Assembly (NCBI RefSeq): GCF_964656455.1
Contig: NC_135722.1
Span: 109,746,234 to 109,810,233, forward strand
Length of the DNA stretch: 64,000 nucleotides
Reading direction: 5' to 3'
Origin: Halichoerus grypus
Taxonomy: Eukaryota; Chordata; Mammalia; Carnivora; Phocidae
Part shown: positions 1-12,274 of the stretch, one piece after another
Position numbering within the stretch: the stretch's first letter is position 1
Layout: each line of letters opens with the position of its first letter
Notes under the pieces: model-generated
Told to the model about the DNA's origin: nothing
What the model saw: only the letters and a program-made list of their open reading frames with translations
Database searches by the model: none
Program-made: the position numbers and the translations under genes

Positions 1-644
1 CAGCTCTACTCTCGAGGCTCAGGAGAGGGATTCATTTGGATATCCATTGCAGGCATTCGGTGACTGAACACGTATAAGCTTGCCTGGGAAGGGGGATGAG
101 TGGATTATTCACTTGTTAGCATGTAATATCCTCCCTCCCTCTGGAATGGCCCCAAAGTGACTGATGGCAAGGAAGGGTTATCTGGCCATATCCTGTCTGA
201 AAATGAAATCCCCAATCATGTCTGTCTTTAATAGTGAAGATTATTATTGAGAATATTCATTACCTGTAGGGTATTGTATCCGCAGCTCAATTTGCTCTCA
301 GTTCATTGTCCTCATACAGAGGCAGACACACGCCTACCGGACACTGAGCTGATGGCTACCTGCATATTTTTGTGGTTGTTTTTAAAACATCAAAAGTGTG
401 TGTTGAATTAGCCATGGTTTTAGGTCGAGTCAAATGTGATGATTCTAGAACCATTCTTTATTGTCCCATCTTTGAACAATTCTCTCTAGTAATCGGTGAG
501 AATTACTTCTACAAAAACGCTTTTATGTTCCACCAGGGAGTACGTAGGTGCCACTATTCAATCTATAACAATATAACATAAGGCTTTAGGCGTAGGTGCT
601 CACACGCTCCAGTCCATTTCTCTCCTCCATTTTTGTTTTAGAAA
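1..644. other. PDGFD intron, no feature recognised
   Basis: The window opens inside an intron of PDGFD, because the first exon found (7440) starts in phase 0 well into the protein. This AT-moderate stretch has only short chance open frames, no splice-flanked conserved coding segment and no repeat that I can name. Confidence 0.5.
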
Positions 645-955
645 TCATAGGGTTTCACTCATGTGTGGGACATAAGGAATAGCGTGGAGGACCACAGGGG
701 AAGGGAGGGAAAACCTGAATGGGGAGAAATCAGAGAGGGAGACGAACCATGAGAGACTCTTAACTCTAGGAAACAAACTGAGGGTTACAGAGGGGAGGTG
801 GTGGGGGGCAGGGGGTAGCCAGGTGATGGGCATTAAGGAGAGCACGTGATGTGATGAGCACTGGGTGTTACACGCAACTAATGAATCGTTGAACACTGCA
901 TCCAAAACTAATGATGTACTATATGCTGGCTAGCTGAACATAATAAAAAAAAGAA
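645..955 (+). mobile_element. LINE-1 3' UTR fragment (carnivoran L1)
   Basis: The stretch has the usual 3' end of carnivoran L1s: a G-rich tract at about 795-818, then a 'gatgggcattaagga' segment, 'gagcactgggtgtta', and an A-rich tail with aataaaa near 940. The same text, reverse complemented, recurs at 11.5-12.0 kb and 34.0 kb. It is 5'-truncated and carries no ORF2. The short minus-strand open frame across it is a by-product of the repeat. Confidence 0.85.
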
Positions 956-2489
956 ATTTATCAATTTCTTATTAAAACTTGATATGTATTATAAAAAATT
1001 GAGGACATAAAAATAGACAAAGGAAAGAAAATAAAAGCATGCGTCATTCGGTATCAACAATGTCAATATTGTTGTGAATATATTTTCAGTCTTGCTTCAA
1101 TCAGATATCTGTACATTTTTCTAGTAGAATTAGGTGATATGAAACATACTCTTATAACCTTTTCATGTATAAGAGTTTGTTTTATTTTAAGGATGTTAAC
1201 TGTTTATTATATCTGTTACAAGTATATTTGTGCATTTATCTTTATGCTTTTAATTTTGTTTTTGGTATTTTTTTGGATTTATGCAACATTTAGTAGGTGT
1301 GAGAGGTATCGAATTTTATGCTTCTTGACTTTAGCATGAGTGCTTAAGGTACTATTTCTCCCACATTTCGATGATACAAATATCTATGTATGTTTTCATA
1401 TACTTTAAGATGTTCTTTTTCCATACCTCCCCAACTTCCTAGTGAATGACTTTTCTCTCACACAAATCAAACTTCCAGAGCTAAGCTATTTAAAAAAGCA
1501 CAGATCTCAGGATCACATCTATGTTTTCAAAATTACTCCAGATAGAGTGTAAGGGAGTGGGTTTCATTTCAAAATGCCAAATAATGAGTTTCGCTGCCAG
1601 TATATGATTATGAAGAATTATAACGTGAGGATATAAACTGAGAATAAATTATTTTTAATGATGTAAATGAATTCTTATTAGATTAAGGCAGTGCCGATGC
1701 AGATGCCTGTAATTATAGGATGATGTGTGCCATTATTCAGTGGGTTGGAAACCACGTAACCTAGAGAGAACAGTAGCTTCTTGGACCCCAGTCCTGACTC
1801 CAGTCGTAATTAGTTCAGAGATGCTGGACAGTGCCTCTGGTCTCTGCACTGCAGCGTGCTCTTCTCTCAAGGGATGGCTTGGACCCCTAGATATGACCTT
1901 AGTAAGTCACCCATAGCACCAAAGTGCAGTCCCTGCAGGGACCGAGGGAACAAAGTAGCCAGAACAGCAGCTTCTCTCTTTTAGGATGAAACAGGCTGCA
2001 GTGTAGGAGCAGGAGGTAAGGAAATGAAGCACTGAGTTAGTACTTACTTCTTGGAGCTCACACATAGTCCTCTCTCCTCGGAAGAATGGGACATGGCATT
2101 TAAAGCACTTGTTGGAGTTTGTTGTAACAAAAAAGAGAAATGGGGTTTTGTAAGCTGTTTCAATACATTTGAAATGATTATTCACTGTTCTATTTTAGCA
2201 TTTAAGTCATGCTAAGGGCACTGCTCTGCAAAGAGCACCCACAATAGCGGAGTTTGTCTTTTATCAGCCTGGAGCTTGAAAAAGCAAGCTGTCTACCCAG
2301 GATGATTCTAAAACCATGTAGCAAACAGTCTGACACGGGCACCGACTGATCAGAGTAGGCCTTGGCTCTGAACCACTGCTTTGCCTGTACGGGGGAAGTG
2401 GGTGAACCTTATCCCTGATAATGCTCACTGGACCAGTGGAATTGGAGTGTGTCCCCAAAACTCTGGTAAGAATTTGGGATAGAAGACAG
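956..2489. other. PDGFD intron, AT-rich, nothing recognised
   Basis: Mostly AT-rich intron. Short open frames at 1139-1339, 1725-1916 and 1907-2185 (minus) show no family resemblance and no splice context, and I treat them as chance. Unrecognised old repeat sequence is likely. Confidence 0.45.
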
Positions 2490-2992
2490 AAGAAATAAAC
2501 AAGCTCCCTGCCATTCTACAGCATTTATTCTAGTTGGGGAAAGAGATCACGAACAGTAAAACAAATAGAAAATCATTTCAGATAATCATAAATGCTTTAA
2601 AGAAAATTAAGCAAATTAAGTGGAGAGGGTGGCCAAGAGTAGGGGTATTTTAAATGAAGTGTTCAAGGAGGGGTTCCCTACTGATGCGGTGTTTGAGCAT
2701 AGAACTAAATGATGAGGAGCCGATCACTGGAACGTTTGGAGGAAGTGCATCATGGGCATAGGGAGCAGCACCAGACTTGAAGGGGAGATGCCTGGAGTGT
2801 TATTGGAAAGACTGTAAGAAGGCCAGAGTAGTGGGAATGCAGTTTCTGAGAAAGATAAACATCAAATCAGAGAGACGCTGGGGAGGAAACAAGCATGTGT
2901 CAGATCACATAAGACCAGATTCTAAGTGCAATGGAAAGCTATCAGAAGGATTTAAGCAGAAGACCGAAGTGATCTGATTTACACTTAAAAAG
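2490..2992 (-). mobile_element. L2 LINE remnant, antisense
   Basis: On the + strand this reads as the reverse complement of the L2 3' region: a line about clipping of a stock of short L2 landmarks such as 'aaagaaaattaag', a 'gaggagccgatcactgg' segment and a closing 'gatctgatttacact'. It is strongly diverged, as expected of an element older than the placental radiation, and abuts an L1 fragment at about 2993. Confidence 0.65.
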
Positions 2993-4465
2993 ATACCAAT
3001 AGAAAACAGTAGCCCAAAAATACACCCATGCATATACAGTTAACTAATATTTTACAAAGGAGCCAAGAATACTTAATGGGGAAAGATACTCTGTTCAATA
3101 AATAGTGCTGGGAAAATTAGATATTCACATATAAAAGAATGAAATTGGACGCGTATCTTAATACCACTCACAAACACTAACTCGATATAGAGTCGACTTC
3201 AATGTAAGACATGAAACTGTAAAACTCCTAGAAGAAAACAAAGGGGAAAATCCCCTAAACATTGGTTTTGATAATGATTTTTTTGGATATGGCATCAAAA
3301 GCAAAGGCAATAAATAAGCAGTGGGACTATGTCAAAGTATAAAAGCTTCTACACAGCAAAAGAAATAGCAGAATGAAAAGGCAACCTAGGGAATGGGAGA
3401 AAATATTTGCAAACCACATATCTGAAAAGAGATTAACATCCAAAATATATAAGGAACCCATACAATTCAATAGCAAAAAAACCCCAAATAATCTGATTTA
3501 AAAATTGGCAGAGGACCTATTTTTTTTTTCAAAGAAGACATATAAATGCTCAACAGGTACGTGAAAAGATGCTCAACATTACTAATCAGCAGGGAAACAC
3601 AAATCATAAGCACAATGAGAAATCACCTTACACCTATTACAATGACTAGTATCAAAAAGAGAAGAGATAACAAGTGTTGGCAAGGGAGTTGGGAAGAGGG
3701 AACATTATTAATGCATTGTTGATGGGAATGTAGATGAGTATAGCCACTGTAGAAAACAGCATGGAGTTTACTCAAGAAATTAAAAAACTATCATACAATC
3801 CAGCAATCCCACTTCTGGTTATATAACTGAAAGAAACTAAGTCACTGTATTGAGGACATCAGCACCCCCACATTCACTGCAGTGTATTCACCATAGCCAA
3901 GACATGGAAACAACCTAAGTGTTCATTGGCAGAAGAACGGATAAAGAAATGTGAGAGATGTATATTCAGCTTTGAGAAAGAAGGAAATCCTGCATTTGTG
4001 ACAAAATGGATGGACCTTGAGGACATTAGACATTATACTACGTAAAATAAGTCAGAAAAAGACAAAACCTATATCTCACCTATAGTATGTGTACTTTATG
4101 AAAGAAGGGGGGATGAAGTCAAACTCACAGAAACACGGTAGTATGGTAATTGCCAGGGACAAGAAAATAGGAAAATGGGGAGTTGTTGGTCAAAGGGTAC
4201 AAACTTCCAGTTATAAGATCACAAAGTTCTGGGGATCTAATGCACAGCACAGTGACTATAATTAGCAGTGTTGTATTATATACTTGAAAGTTGCTAAGAA
4301 AGAGTAATTCTCAAATATTCTCACCACACACACATACACACAATTGTAATTATGTGATCGATATGTTAACCAACCTTATTTGGTAACCACTCAGCAATTT
4401 ACACATGTATCAGATTATCATGTTGTACACCTTAAATCTGTACAATGTTATATGTTGGTGGTTTT
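2993..4465 (+). mobile_element. Old LINE-1 fragment: ORF2 3' part and 3' UTR (L1M type)
   Basis: Landmarks of the reverse-transcriptase C-terminal region of an old L1 are legible in order: 'aaactcctagaagaaaac', 'gcaaaggcaataaa', 'gggactatgtcaaa', 'caatcccacttctgg', 'tggaaacaacctaagtg' and 'aaatggatggacctt'. The 3' UTR follows, with a short CA run at 4323-4342. Frameshifts and stops interrupt all frames, so the copy is dead. It is clearly older than the carnivoran L1 pieces elsewhere in the window. Confidence 0.85.
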
Positions 4466-5414
4466 TTGTAAAGCCAGAAAAGACAAGAGCGTCTCGGCTG
4501 CCATGTGAAGCGTGGACTCTGGATACAGTAGCAGCATTTAGAATCTAGTGGCTGGGAGGCCCACCAGTATCTCGTACTGGTGAGATTATGGTGGACGGAG
4601 ATGAGAAATTCATGCCAAGGATAGCGTTAGAAAGCAAATGGCTATGTTCCTTCCGATGCCAAGTTTGTCCTTTCGGGTCTAAATTCTGTACTTCCTTCTT
4701 AGAAGGGGTAATTTTCCCTTTTTTAAAGCTCATTATAAATGTGTCATTTATAAATAATGGCAAATTTTGAAATAACCTAAAGGAAGGTTGGGTTTTTTAA
4801 AAAAGTCTAATACTCATGCTGCTAAGAGAAGATGAATTTACTTTTTATCTGGAACTTAATGAAATCCTCTGTCCTTGGTGCCTATTAAAGTTTCTAACCA
4901 GACAGTGAAGAAATGAAAAGTTCTTTGTGCAACACTTGTCTGGGTGCATGGGCATGAAGGCCCTTTATGCTTAAAAATGCTTAACAAAACATTTTTACCA
5001 TATATCTATGCAAGAAAATAAAGTAAATTGAAGTCACAGAATTTAGTAAGTGTAGATGTAAAATCTAAATTGCTAAGAATACTTCAAAGGATACCCTTGT
5101 AGAACCTTCCACCAGTACTCTGCTTTATGTCTTTCCTGCTATACTTTTAACTTTCTTCTGGACCCTGTTTCATTCAAGCCAGCTACAATGATATGAAAGA
5201 CCACCACACAGCACCTCCTTAGAAGTGTGCACTGGTGGTCCTGCTTTGCATGAACTTGGCTACATGATAAAGGAGCACATTATTTATGTCTCTGAGAATT
5301 GGTTTTCTAATCATTAAAATGAAGAGATTGCATGAGATAATACTAAAATTCTTTCCAGTTCCAAGATTTTAAGATTGTCCCTTTTCTGATTTTCACACAT
5401 GATCAACATAATCC
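4466..5414. other. PDGFD intron, nothing recognised
   Basis: Two overlapping short open frames on opposite strands (4545-4763 and 4588-4770) show no homology that I recognise. No repeat is assigned. Confidence 0.4.
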
Positions 5415-5957
5415 ATCACTTGCTTCATTACCATTATTGTGCTGATGATTCTAGGATCTATATCCCAAGTGCGGGTCTCTCTCATGCGGGCCACTCCCAT
5501 ATAGCCAATGGCGTCCTGGACATCACTGGCTGGATATTGTGTGGGCACCTCAAACACGCTGTACCCAACATGACTCATTAATTTTCCCCAATAACTTCTT
5601 TTCCAGTATATGTTCCTCACATTCGTCTGACATCTATCTTTCTTTGAATCTTCTACCCCACCTTTCTTGCAAGTAGCCATCTACTTACTCATCTACTTAC
5701 CTGAGTCTACAATACTCAGCTCAAGAGTCACATACTTGTGTGAAATTTTTCCAAGCCCACTTCCTCTCAGGTAAATTTTCTACTGCCTTCCTTAATGTCT
5801 CTATTAAACTAGTACTACAGCACACACATAAGTTTATAGCAGGAGCTCTTTACCTGGTTATAAATGTTTACATTTTGAACTCCCTGAGGGGAGGTATAGT
5901 TTCTCAGTTCCTCATGATTCTACCCTAAGCTTAGAATGTATCCCATAGTTGGTGATG
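5415..5957 (+). mobile_element. L2 LINE 3' portion
   Basis: Sense-strand L2 landmarks appear in the right order: 'gatgattctaggatctata', 'gggcacctcaaacacg', then the terminal part 'gaactccctgaggggagg' and 'aaatattgaattgaatgag'. The element ends near 5957. The overlapping open frames at 5393-5680 and 5740-5928 lie inside it and are relics or chance. Confidence 0.7.
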
Positions 5958-6964
5958 AGCAAATATTGAATTGAATGAGTGAAAATGAAAATTCTATGAT
6001 GTGAGGATTGCTCAGGTTATTATCGTCCCTGGCATATGTCCTCCCAACAGTAGTTCCTTCACAACATGGAGAAGCCATTGGCTCTCTTGCCCAGTTTCAC
6101 CTGTTCACCTGCTTATGAAGACTCATATCAATACCAACCTTCATTTGTTTGCACCCATCCTTTTGCTATGGGAATTCATCTTTCAGAGTGCAGAGACCAA
6201 TTTTCTCTTTCTTTTTTATCTTTCCTGAGGTAGAGACAAGAATAATGATGCCTTGCCAGTTTTTAATAGATGTTCATTCATTGAACCTCACATTTGACTT
6301 AGTTCTTTCTTGGTAAACAACTAAATTTTTTTAACACAGACATTTATATATAATCCAGTCTCATCATGAGCAATTAACAAATGCACTTGCAGCTCCTCAA
6401 AATGTTAATGAAATTTAGACCTGATACTTAGCTTCATTCAGTGAGTATACTTGAGTAAATAAGTTGCCAGATTTGAGTATCTGAATTTTTCTCAGCATCA
6501 TCTTAAAATACACCCTACTATCTGGCCTGGCTAGAAGACCTTAACCAAGTTGATTGACATTAGCAGGGTCAAGAAACCATCTGTGACATGTAAAAATGGT
6601 AGAATCAGCTCTTCTTCCCATTATGTTTTTTAAAGTTACTGGTGCTAGAGTAATTAACAAATTGGAGCAACATTTTCCTTTTAAGAGAAGTTCCTTTCTC
6701 TGAGATCCATTGCTATCACAAATCCTTCAAGGCTTCTCTGAGATAATTTTCTCGGGTCTGCCTTTTATCTTGTTCTTTGGGGAATACTTTGTCACTCCAC
6801 GGCCATGTCCTTCCCCCTGCCATTCTTCCTGGTGTTTCCTGACAGAGTCAGGAATAGCCCTTTGCTGGTGAATTTATCTTTGAAAAGATCACTGATATTA
6901 TAGACCAGCTCAAGAGGCAGGACTGAACATGATACAGAACCTAGTTCAAACCAAATGAACATCA
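5958..6964. other. PDGFD intron, nothing recognised
   Basis: No conserved exon, RNA gene or nameable repeat was found here. Confidence 0.4.
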
Positions 6965-7200
6965 ATGCGGATAATGGCTATTATTACTCTTTATTAAGGA
7001 CCTTATTAACTGCTAGTTATAATTATATAATTAGTGCATTCAGTTCTCAAAGCTACCCTCTAATTTAAGCATCCCATACCATCCCATACAGATGAGGAAG
7101 AGAAGGATTGCAGAGGCTAGGTAGATTGCCTGAGGTCATGCAGCTGGCAGATGGCCAACTTAAAATTTGAACTCTTGTCTGCACATTTTCCATTTCACCA
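6965..7200 (-). mobile_element. MIR SINE, antisense
   Basis: The segment reads as the reverse complement of a MIR: 'cagatgaggaagaga', then 'gaggtcatgcagctggcag' and 'aaatttgaactcttgtctg'. It ends about 240 bp before a PDGFD exon. Confidence 0.7.
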
Positions 7201-7439
7201 GTACTTAAGAATAAATGTGAATATATCCCTTATGTCCATAAATGTCCGTGTCTTGAATGAGAAGGGGTCTTGAGGAGAGGTGCTGAAGACAAATGGTGAA
7301 CTGTCCGGCAAGAATGTAGCCCTTATATCTGTTGTCATTTAGTTGAAAGACGATTCTGAGGGCTGAGATATTGAAACTGTGCACGTAATGAATTGCACAG
7401 AGGTTTGATTGACTCACGTGGATGTTTCTTGCCTTCTAG

Positions 7440-7502
7440 GAAGATTTCCAACCCGCAGCAGACTCAGAGACCAACTGGGAGTCAGTCACAAGCTCTATCT
7501 CA
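7440..7502 (+). CDS. PDGFD: PDGFD coding exon (hinge start), 63 nt, internal
   Basis: Platelet-derived growth factor D is a secreted ligand whose dimers activate PDGF receptor beta. The latent protein has an N-terminal CUB domain, a hinge and a C-terminal growth factor domain. This exon encodes 21 residues beginning EDFQPAADSETN, which follow the CUB domain (about residues 171-191, assuming the 370-residue human length). The acceptor is a pyrimidine-rich tract ending in ctag at 7436-7439, and the donor is a consensus gtaagt from 7503. Both ends are phase 0. In human PDGF-D as I remember it, the run is AAA instead of AAD. Earlier exons (signal peptide, CUB) are outside the window. Confidence 0.9.
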
Positions 7503-9776
7503 GTAAGTAATTTGTTTTTCTGTTGCCAGTGAAAAAAGCTGATGGAGAAACTAAGGTCAACCCCAGAACAGCGTCAGCTGCATGAAGGACCTAGGGCTTC
7601 ACCAAAAGCCACGTTGCAATCATGATGTGTCCTTCCATTTCATTTATGGTTTCAGCTGGCTGTGTCGCATGCCCTTTTCCCCCTCTCTTCAAAAAGGCTC
7701 TCAGGAAATGCCAGTACCCATGTAGGAACACGGGCTAGACAATGACTTCAGTATTTATCAGTTTCAAAGTAGAATGTTCCAACTAGACGACTGTCCAGAC
7801 ATATCAAACGTATCAAACTGGTCCATGGCCCAAGCTCAAGTGGGGTATTTTGAAATAGTGTTTTGAGTATTCCAGGGAAAGCTGTTAACCTTTGTGTTTT
7901 CAAGGATCGTTTCAGATGTGAAAAATCCTGGTGTTTACAATAAGATAACTTAAGTGCAAACCAGGCGTGTGTTCTATTTGACTTAGAAACAAAACATAAC
8001 TCACCCTGAAACTGTAAAATGGCTCATGCCCCCCATTTTTTCCTCCAAATTTAGTCATTTCTCGGTATTCTACTTCTCTTTGTTCAGAAAGAACAGACCT
8101 TGTTTTCACCAATCCTATGAGTAGCACGTATGTAGCAATAAAATACAAGATAATAAATGTAGGTGTTCATTAGAAGGTTAAGAGCGTGGAGAAAGCTTGC
8201 CCGTGGGTCTAAGTCAGCCCATGTGGCTGAGTCAGAGTTGATTTTTTTTTTTTTTCAAGTGATACTCCATCCTTTGCTCTCTGGGGGATTTTTAAAGAAA
8301 TACCTTCGGATGGCAGGGTTTCCTTAGCTATGGGTTCTGTGACTATTTAATTCACCTGGTGTGTCCGCTGGACTAGAACAACATGGCCTACTCAAGAGGT
8401 CAGTGGGGTTTCTAATGGTGATATTAAGAGTGTTTAATTTGTTCTTGACAGCCCCGAATGCACGCTCTGAACCCCGATAAGTGCAGGCAATCACTGTGAG
8501 GCAGGTGAAGTCTTCGCTCTGGGAGGCCAGGCGGAGGCTTGGCCGGTTAGCAGCCTGAGGCCGACGATTCACGGTGTAACGGCTTCTGCCGCCAGGCACT
8601 GGTGGGCTACTCTGTCGAATCCTCTGGCTTCTCAAGCATCTTCTAGTGATGGCTCAGAGGAGCTGAGTCATTCATGCCCCAGGTGCAGAAATTACAAGCT
8701 TAAGGGACGCTTAGCGAATGCAGGATAATGCAGGTCCTCTTAAAGAAAAGGATTGACCATCTGTTTGGAGCATCAGCAGAAGCTCAGCATTGGGTCCATA
8801 TCCACTGGACACTTTTCTGGTTGGAGCTCCAAAGCCAGGTTCTGCTTCGTCCTCTGGAAATGGCAGGGAAACTGTCTCTTTCCTCAGTGTTCTGGTTTTC
8901 AGGAACCCTCTGGAATAGCAGTAAGGACCCTTGGACCCACCATTAACTCTGTATAAACCATATTTTGTTTTTGTGGGAAGTGGTTTCTAGTTTTCTGAGC
9001 ATTATTTTTCTTTTAAAAATTGTTAATTTAAAGCCATTCAGTTAGCTTTAGAATGGATTTTTATAAATATATAACAAAAGCTGAATGAGATAGGATCTAC
9101 AGTGGTGTGGAAAAGGGCACACCCAGTTAGTTCTTTCTCACAAAAATAGTTTTTAAATAATTACCCCAGAAATAAACCTGTTCTGGTGAGTTTTTTAGGT
9201 CCTCTAATCACCCATGAGTATTTTCTTAACTATCTCACTTAAGGACAGTTTTACATTTTACCTGTGGTTTGTTTGGATTTGCTCTGCAGACAAATGTCAG
9301 AGGGACTAGATTTCTGGCTCCCCCTCAGGCATGGAGAGCCCCTCGCAGCTTTCTCCTGGAGAGATGTGTAGGTAGACACTAAGCTCTAGGTCCTGTGAGG
9401 AGCCACCTAGGAAACTCTCTGCCAAGGGTTCCCTAGAGCCACTGACAGAGGCCTGCACTTGCGTGAAAATGGCTTCATGTTGTTTCCAAACACAGGGAAG
9501 CATTTTAACTTCAGAGCTTTTATAGAGGTGCCATGCACCTAACTTTGGGCAGCTCTTTTTGAATTTTTGGGTCTCAGACCCACATCTTTGGGATGGAGTT
9601 GTAAAGCATCTGGTGACCATGAGCCAGGTGGACTGTACGTTATCCAGATAATACAAAGTTGAAGGGGAATTTGAAATTTTGAGACTGAGTCATAATATCT
9701 GACTCTAGCACGTGATGCCAAGAAGGATGTGAAAGACAGAAATGATGTGCCTCGGTCGGGGTTCAGTTTATATGAG
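7503..9776. other. PDGFD intron, first part
   Basis: This is the beginning of a 3,626 bp intron. A T-run lies at about 8241-8255. A CpG-bearing stretch at about 8440-8600 is open for 103 codons on the minus strand (8324-8635), but the protein is not one I recognise. The rest shows no nameable feature. Confidence 0.5.
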
Positions 9777-9824
9777 ACACGCATGCGCACGTGTGTGCGT
9801 GCACACACACACACACGTGTGCAC
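9777..9824. repeat. 48 bp uninterrupted alternating purine-pyrimidine tract (Z-DNA candidate)
   Basis: Every step from 9777 to 9824 alternates purine and pyrimidine, mixing CA/TG with CG steps (for example gcatgcgcacgtgtg, then a CA run, then gtgtgcac). Alternating tracts with CG steps are the classic Z-DNA-forming sequence. It lies inside a PDGFD intron, about 1.3 kb before the next exon. Confidence 0.85.
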
Positions 9825-11128
9825 CCCTGGATTAGGGAGCTGGCCAGCTGTCTTCACCAGTCTAGCTCACATCTCCCAGCCTCTTCCCCACTCCCTTTCC
9901 CCTACCAGGCATATTTGAAAACTGCCTTTAAGGTACACGAGTGTGGGTTAATGCTCTTGCAAAATGCCTTCATTTGCTAAAGAGGGACCACCATTCCTCT
10001 GAAAGCAGGTGGGCATCCAGTCCCTGACTTCTGGACCTTTGGACCTTGATTGGTTAAAAAGAGAGACCCTAAGCTGAAAGTGAGACCATGAAATGTGGGC
10101 TTTGCTGTCTGAAACCCTGTGGCACATAGTAGTTCTTGTCAGGATGCTGCATGAAGTTTCAGGAACACGAGTGCTTGTTAATTCCCGTGTTCCCGTTCCC
10201 GGAGTGGTAGGAGATATTTGCCCTTGAGGGATCTTGTTTGTTTGGCAGTTTCTTGAAAGACATTTTGAAACCATTTGCGACTGTGTTATTTCCTTGTTAA
10301 TGGGTCATGAATTTTTACAGAGATGTTTGAATCATGGCTCATTTGCCTCTAGATTATCCAAGGGTTAGTGAAGTAAGTGCTTGGGAACTTATGTGGGGAC
10401 ATAGTCCACATAATCCCTCCCAGATATTCAGTGGTGTTGCATTCCCATTTAAAGAGTATTTCTGAGAGTATTTTAATGACAGCTGGGATCACGAGCAAGC
10501 AACAGCACTTTAAAAATACATATATATGCTTCCCATTGGGATCTCCCAGTCTTGGTCGAGAGAGCAAGTTTCATGACTAATTATTCTTGTTGATAACCAG
10601 TAAATAAGCTGGTGAAAGTGCCAAATTTTATCAAATTCTCTCCAGAGGAGATTCAAACCCTGCTCACACAATGCCTGCAATGCGAGGTGACCCATGAAGA
10701 GGAAACGTGGAGGCTAAACATGGGAGGAGAGAATGGATTATGAAAGCAGTTCAGAATTTAAATTCTAATCATTAATTGTTGATGCAGATGGGGATGACTT
10801 GGGAGCTTGAACCAAGACAGGGGATGATGTAATTTTGATATTGCCATTTAGTCAATATCTTCTTTAATGATTATATCTCAGATGAACTGGAAGCTTTATG
10901 ATCTGCCTGGTTTTGATTTGCAGAAATGTGAATGACTATCATTTACCAATTAATTGCTCTTATTTAAGAATATGGCAGGACTATGGCAGAGGACTTGAGC
11001 ATGATATTTATGCACAGAATGTCTTACCATCAGAAGCCTGTTTATGTTCCTTCCATAGAGTTGTATGACTATTGTATTTCATAGCAATGGACTTTTTCTG
11101 AGTACACTGAGCTGTATGTCACTCTTAG
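9825..11128. other. PDGFD intron, last part
   Basis: Non-repetitive-looking intron up to the acceptor 'actcttag' at 11121-11128. Open frames at 9948-10274 (minus) and 10349-10695 are short and unrecognised. Confidence 0.45.
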
Positions 11129-11327
11129 GGGGTATCCTATCACTCTCCATCAGTAACGGACCCCACCTTCACTGCGGATGCTCTGGACAAAACAGTCGCA
11201 GAATTTGATACCGTGGAAGATCTGCTCAAGCACTTTAATCCAGAATCATGGCAAGAAGATCTTGAGAATCTATATTTGGAAACCCCCCGTTATCGAGGCA
11301 GGTCCTACCATGACAGGAAGTCAAAAG
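11129..11327 (+). CDS. PDGFD: PDGFD coding exon with activation-cleavage segment, 199 nt, internal
   Basis: This exon encodes the rest of the hinge, starting GVSYHSPSVTDPTF and ending in YRGRSYHDRKSK, about residues 192-257 by human numbering. That numbering puts R-G-R-S at 247-250, the site where serine proteases such as urokinase are reported to release the active growth factor domain. The site is intact here. The exon starts in phase 0 after an AG at 11127-11128. It ends with one extra base (phase 1) before the donor gtaaga at 11328. The split codon GTC (Val) is completed by the exon at 25478. Compared with human as I recall it, there are scattered conservative changes, for example LYLET for MYLDT. 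Confidence 0.95.
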
Positions 11328-11441
11328 GTAAGAAACAGAGCCTTGGAGGTTCTTCACAAACAGATAAGATAAGTTATTCTCAGTAAGGACAAAAATGCAA
11401 TATATTTAATTCACTAAAATCAGAGGATTACTGCCAGTCTT

Positions 11442-12274
11442 TTTATTTTATTTTATTTTATTATGTTATGTTAATCACCATACATTACATCATTAGTTTT
11501 TGATGTAGTGTTCCACCATTCATTGTTTTCGTTTAACACCCAGTGCTCCATGCAGAACATGCCCTCTTTAATACCCATCACCAGGCTAACCCATCCACCC
11601 AGCCCCATCCCCTCTAGAACCCTCAGTTTGTTTCTCGGAGTCCATAGCCTCTTCATGGTTCATCTCCCCCTCCGATTTCCCCCCCTTCATTTTTCCTTCC
11701 TATTATCTTTTTTTTTTTTTTTAACATAAAATGTATTATTTGTTTCAGAGGTACAGGTCTTTGATTCATCAGTCTTACACAATTCACAGCGCTCACCATA
11801 GCGCATACCCTCCCCAATGTCTATCACCCAGCCACCCCATCCCTCCCACCCCCCCACCACTCCAGCAACCCTCAGTTTGTTTCCTGAGATTAAGAGTCTC
11901 TCATGGTTTGTCTCCCTCTCTGGTTTCATCTTGTTTCCTTTTTTCCTCCCTTCCCCCATGATCCTCTGTGTTGTTTCTCAATCCTCATATCAGTGAGATC
12001 ATATGATACTTGTCTTTCTCTGACTGACTTATTTCGCTCAGCACAATACCCTCTAGTTCCATCCACATCATCGCAAATGGCAAGATCTCATTCCCTTTGA
12101 TGGCTGCATAATATTCCATTGTATATATATACCACATCTTCTTTATCCAGTCATCCATTGATGGACATCTTGGCTCTTTCCATAGTTTGGCTATTGTGGA
12201 CATTGCTGCTGTGGACATTGGGGTGCACGTACCCCTTCGGATCCCTACATTTGTATCTTTGGGGTAAATACCCA
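11442..12274 (-). mobile_element. Antisense 5'-truncated L1 insertion with two L1 3' ends in tandem
   Basis: The insertion is flanked by a 16 bp target site duplication with one mismatch (gattactgccagtctt at 11426-11441, gattactgcctgtctt at 12275-12290). Read on the minus strand it holds the end of an ORF2-like frame (12308-11985, with residues WYIYTMEYYAAIK), a 3' UTR, and an A15 tail (T-run 11708-11722). A second L1 3' UTR follows, with its own TAAAA-type tail (11442-11463). The two UTR copies are recognisably homologous and in the same orientation. It sits 114 bp past the PDGFD exon donor. One retrotransposition event (read-through or 3' transduction into a neighbouring L1) or nesting in an A-tail would explain it. 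Confidence 0.8.

Noticed and set aside
5393..5680. 95-codon minus-strand open frame
   Set aside because: It lies on the opposite strand of a sense L2 fragment and has no independent support.
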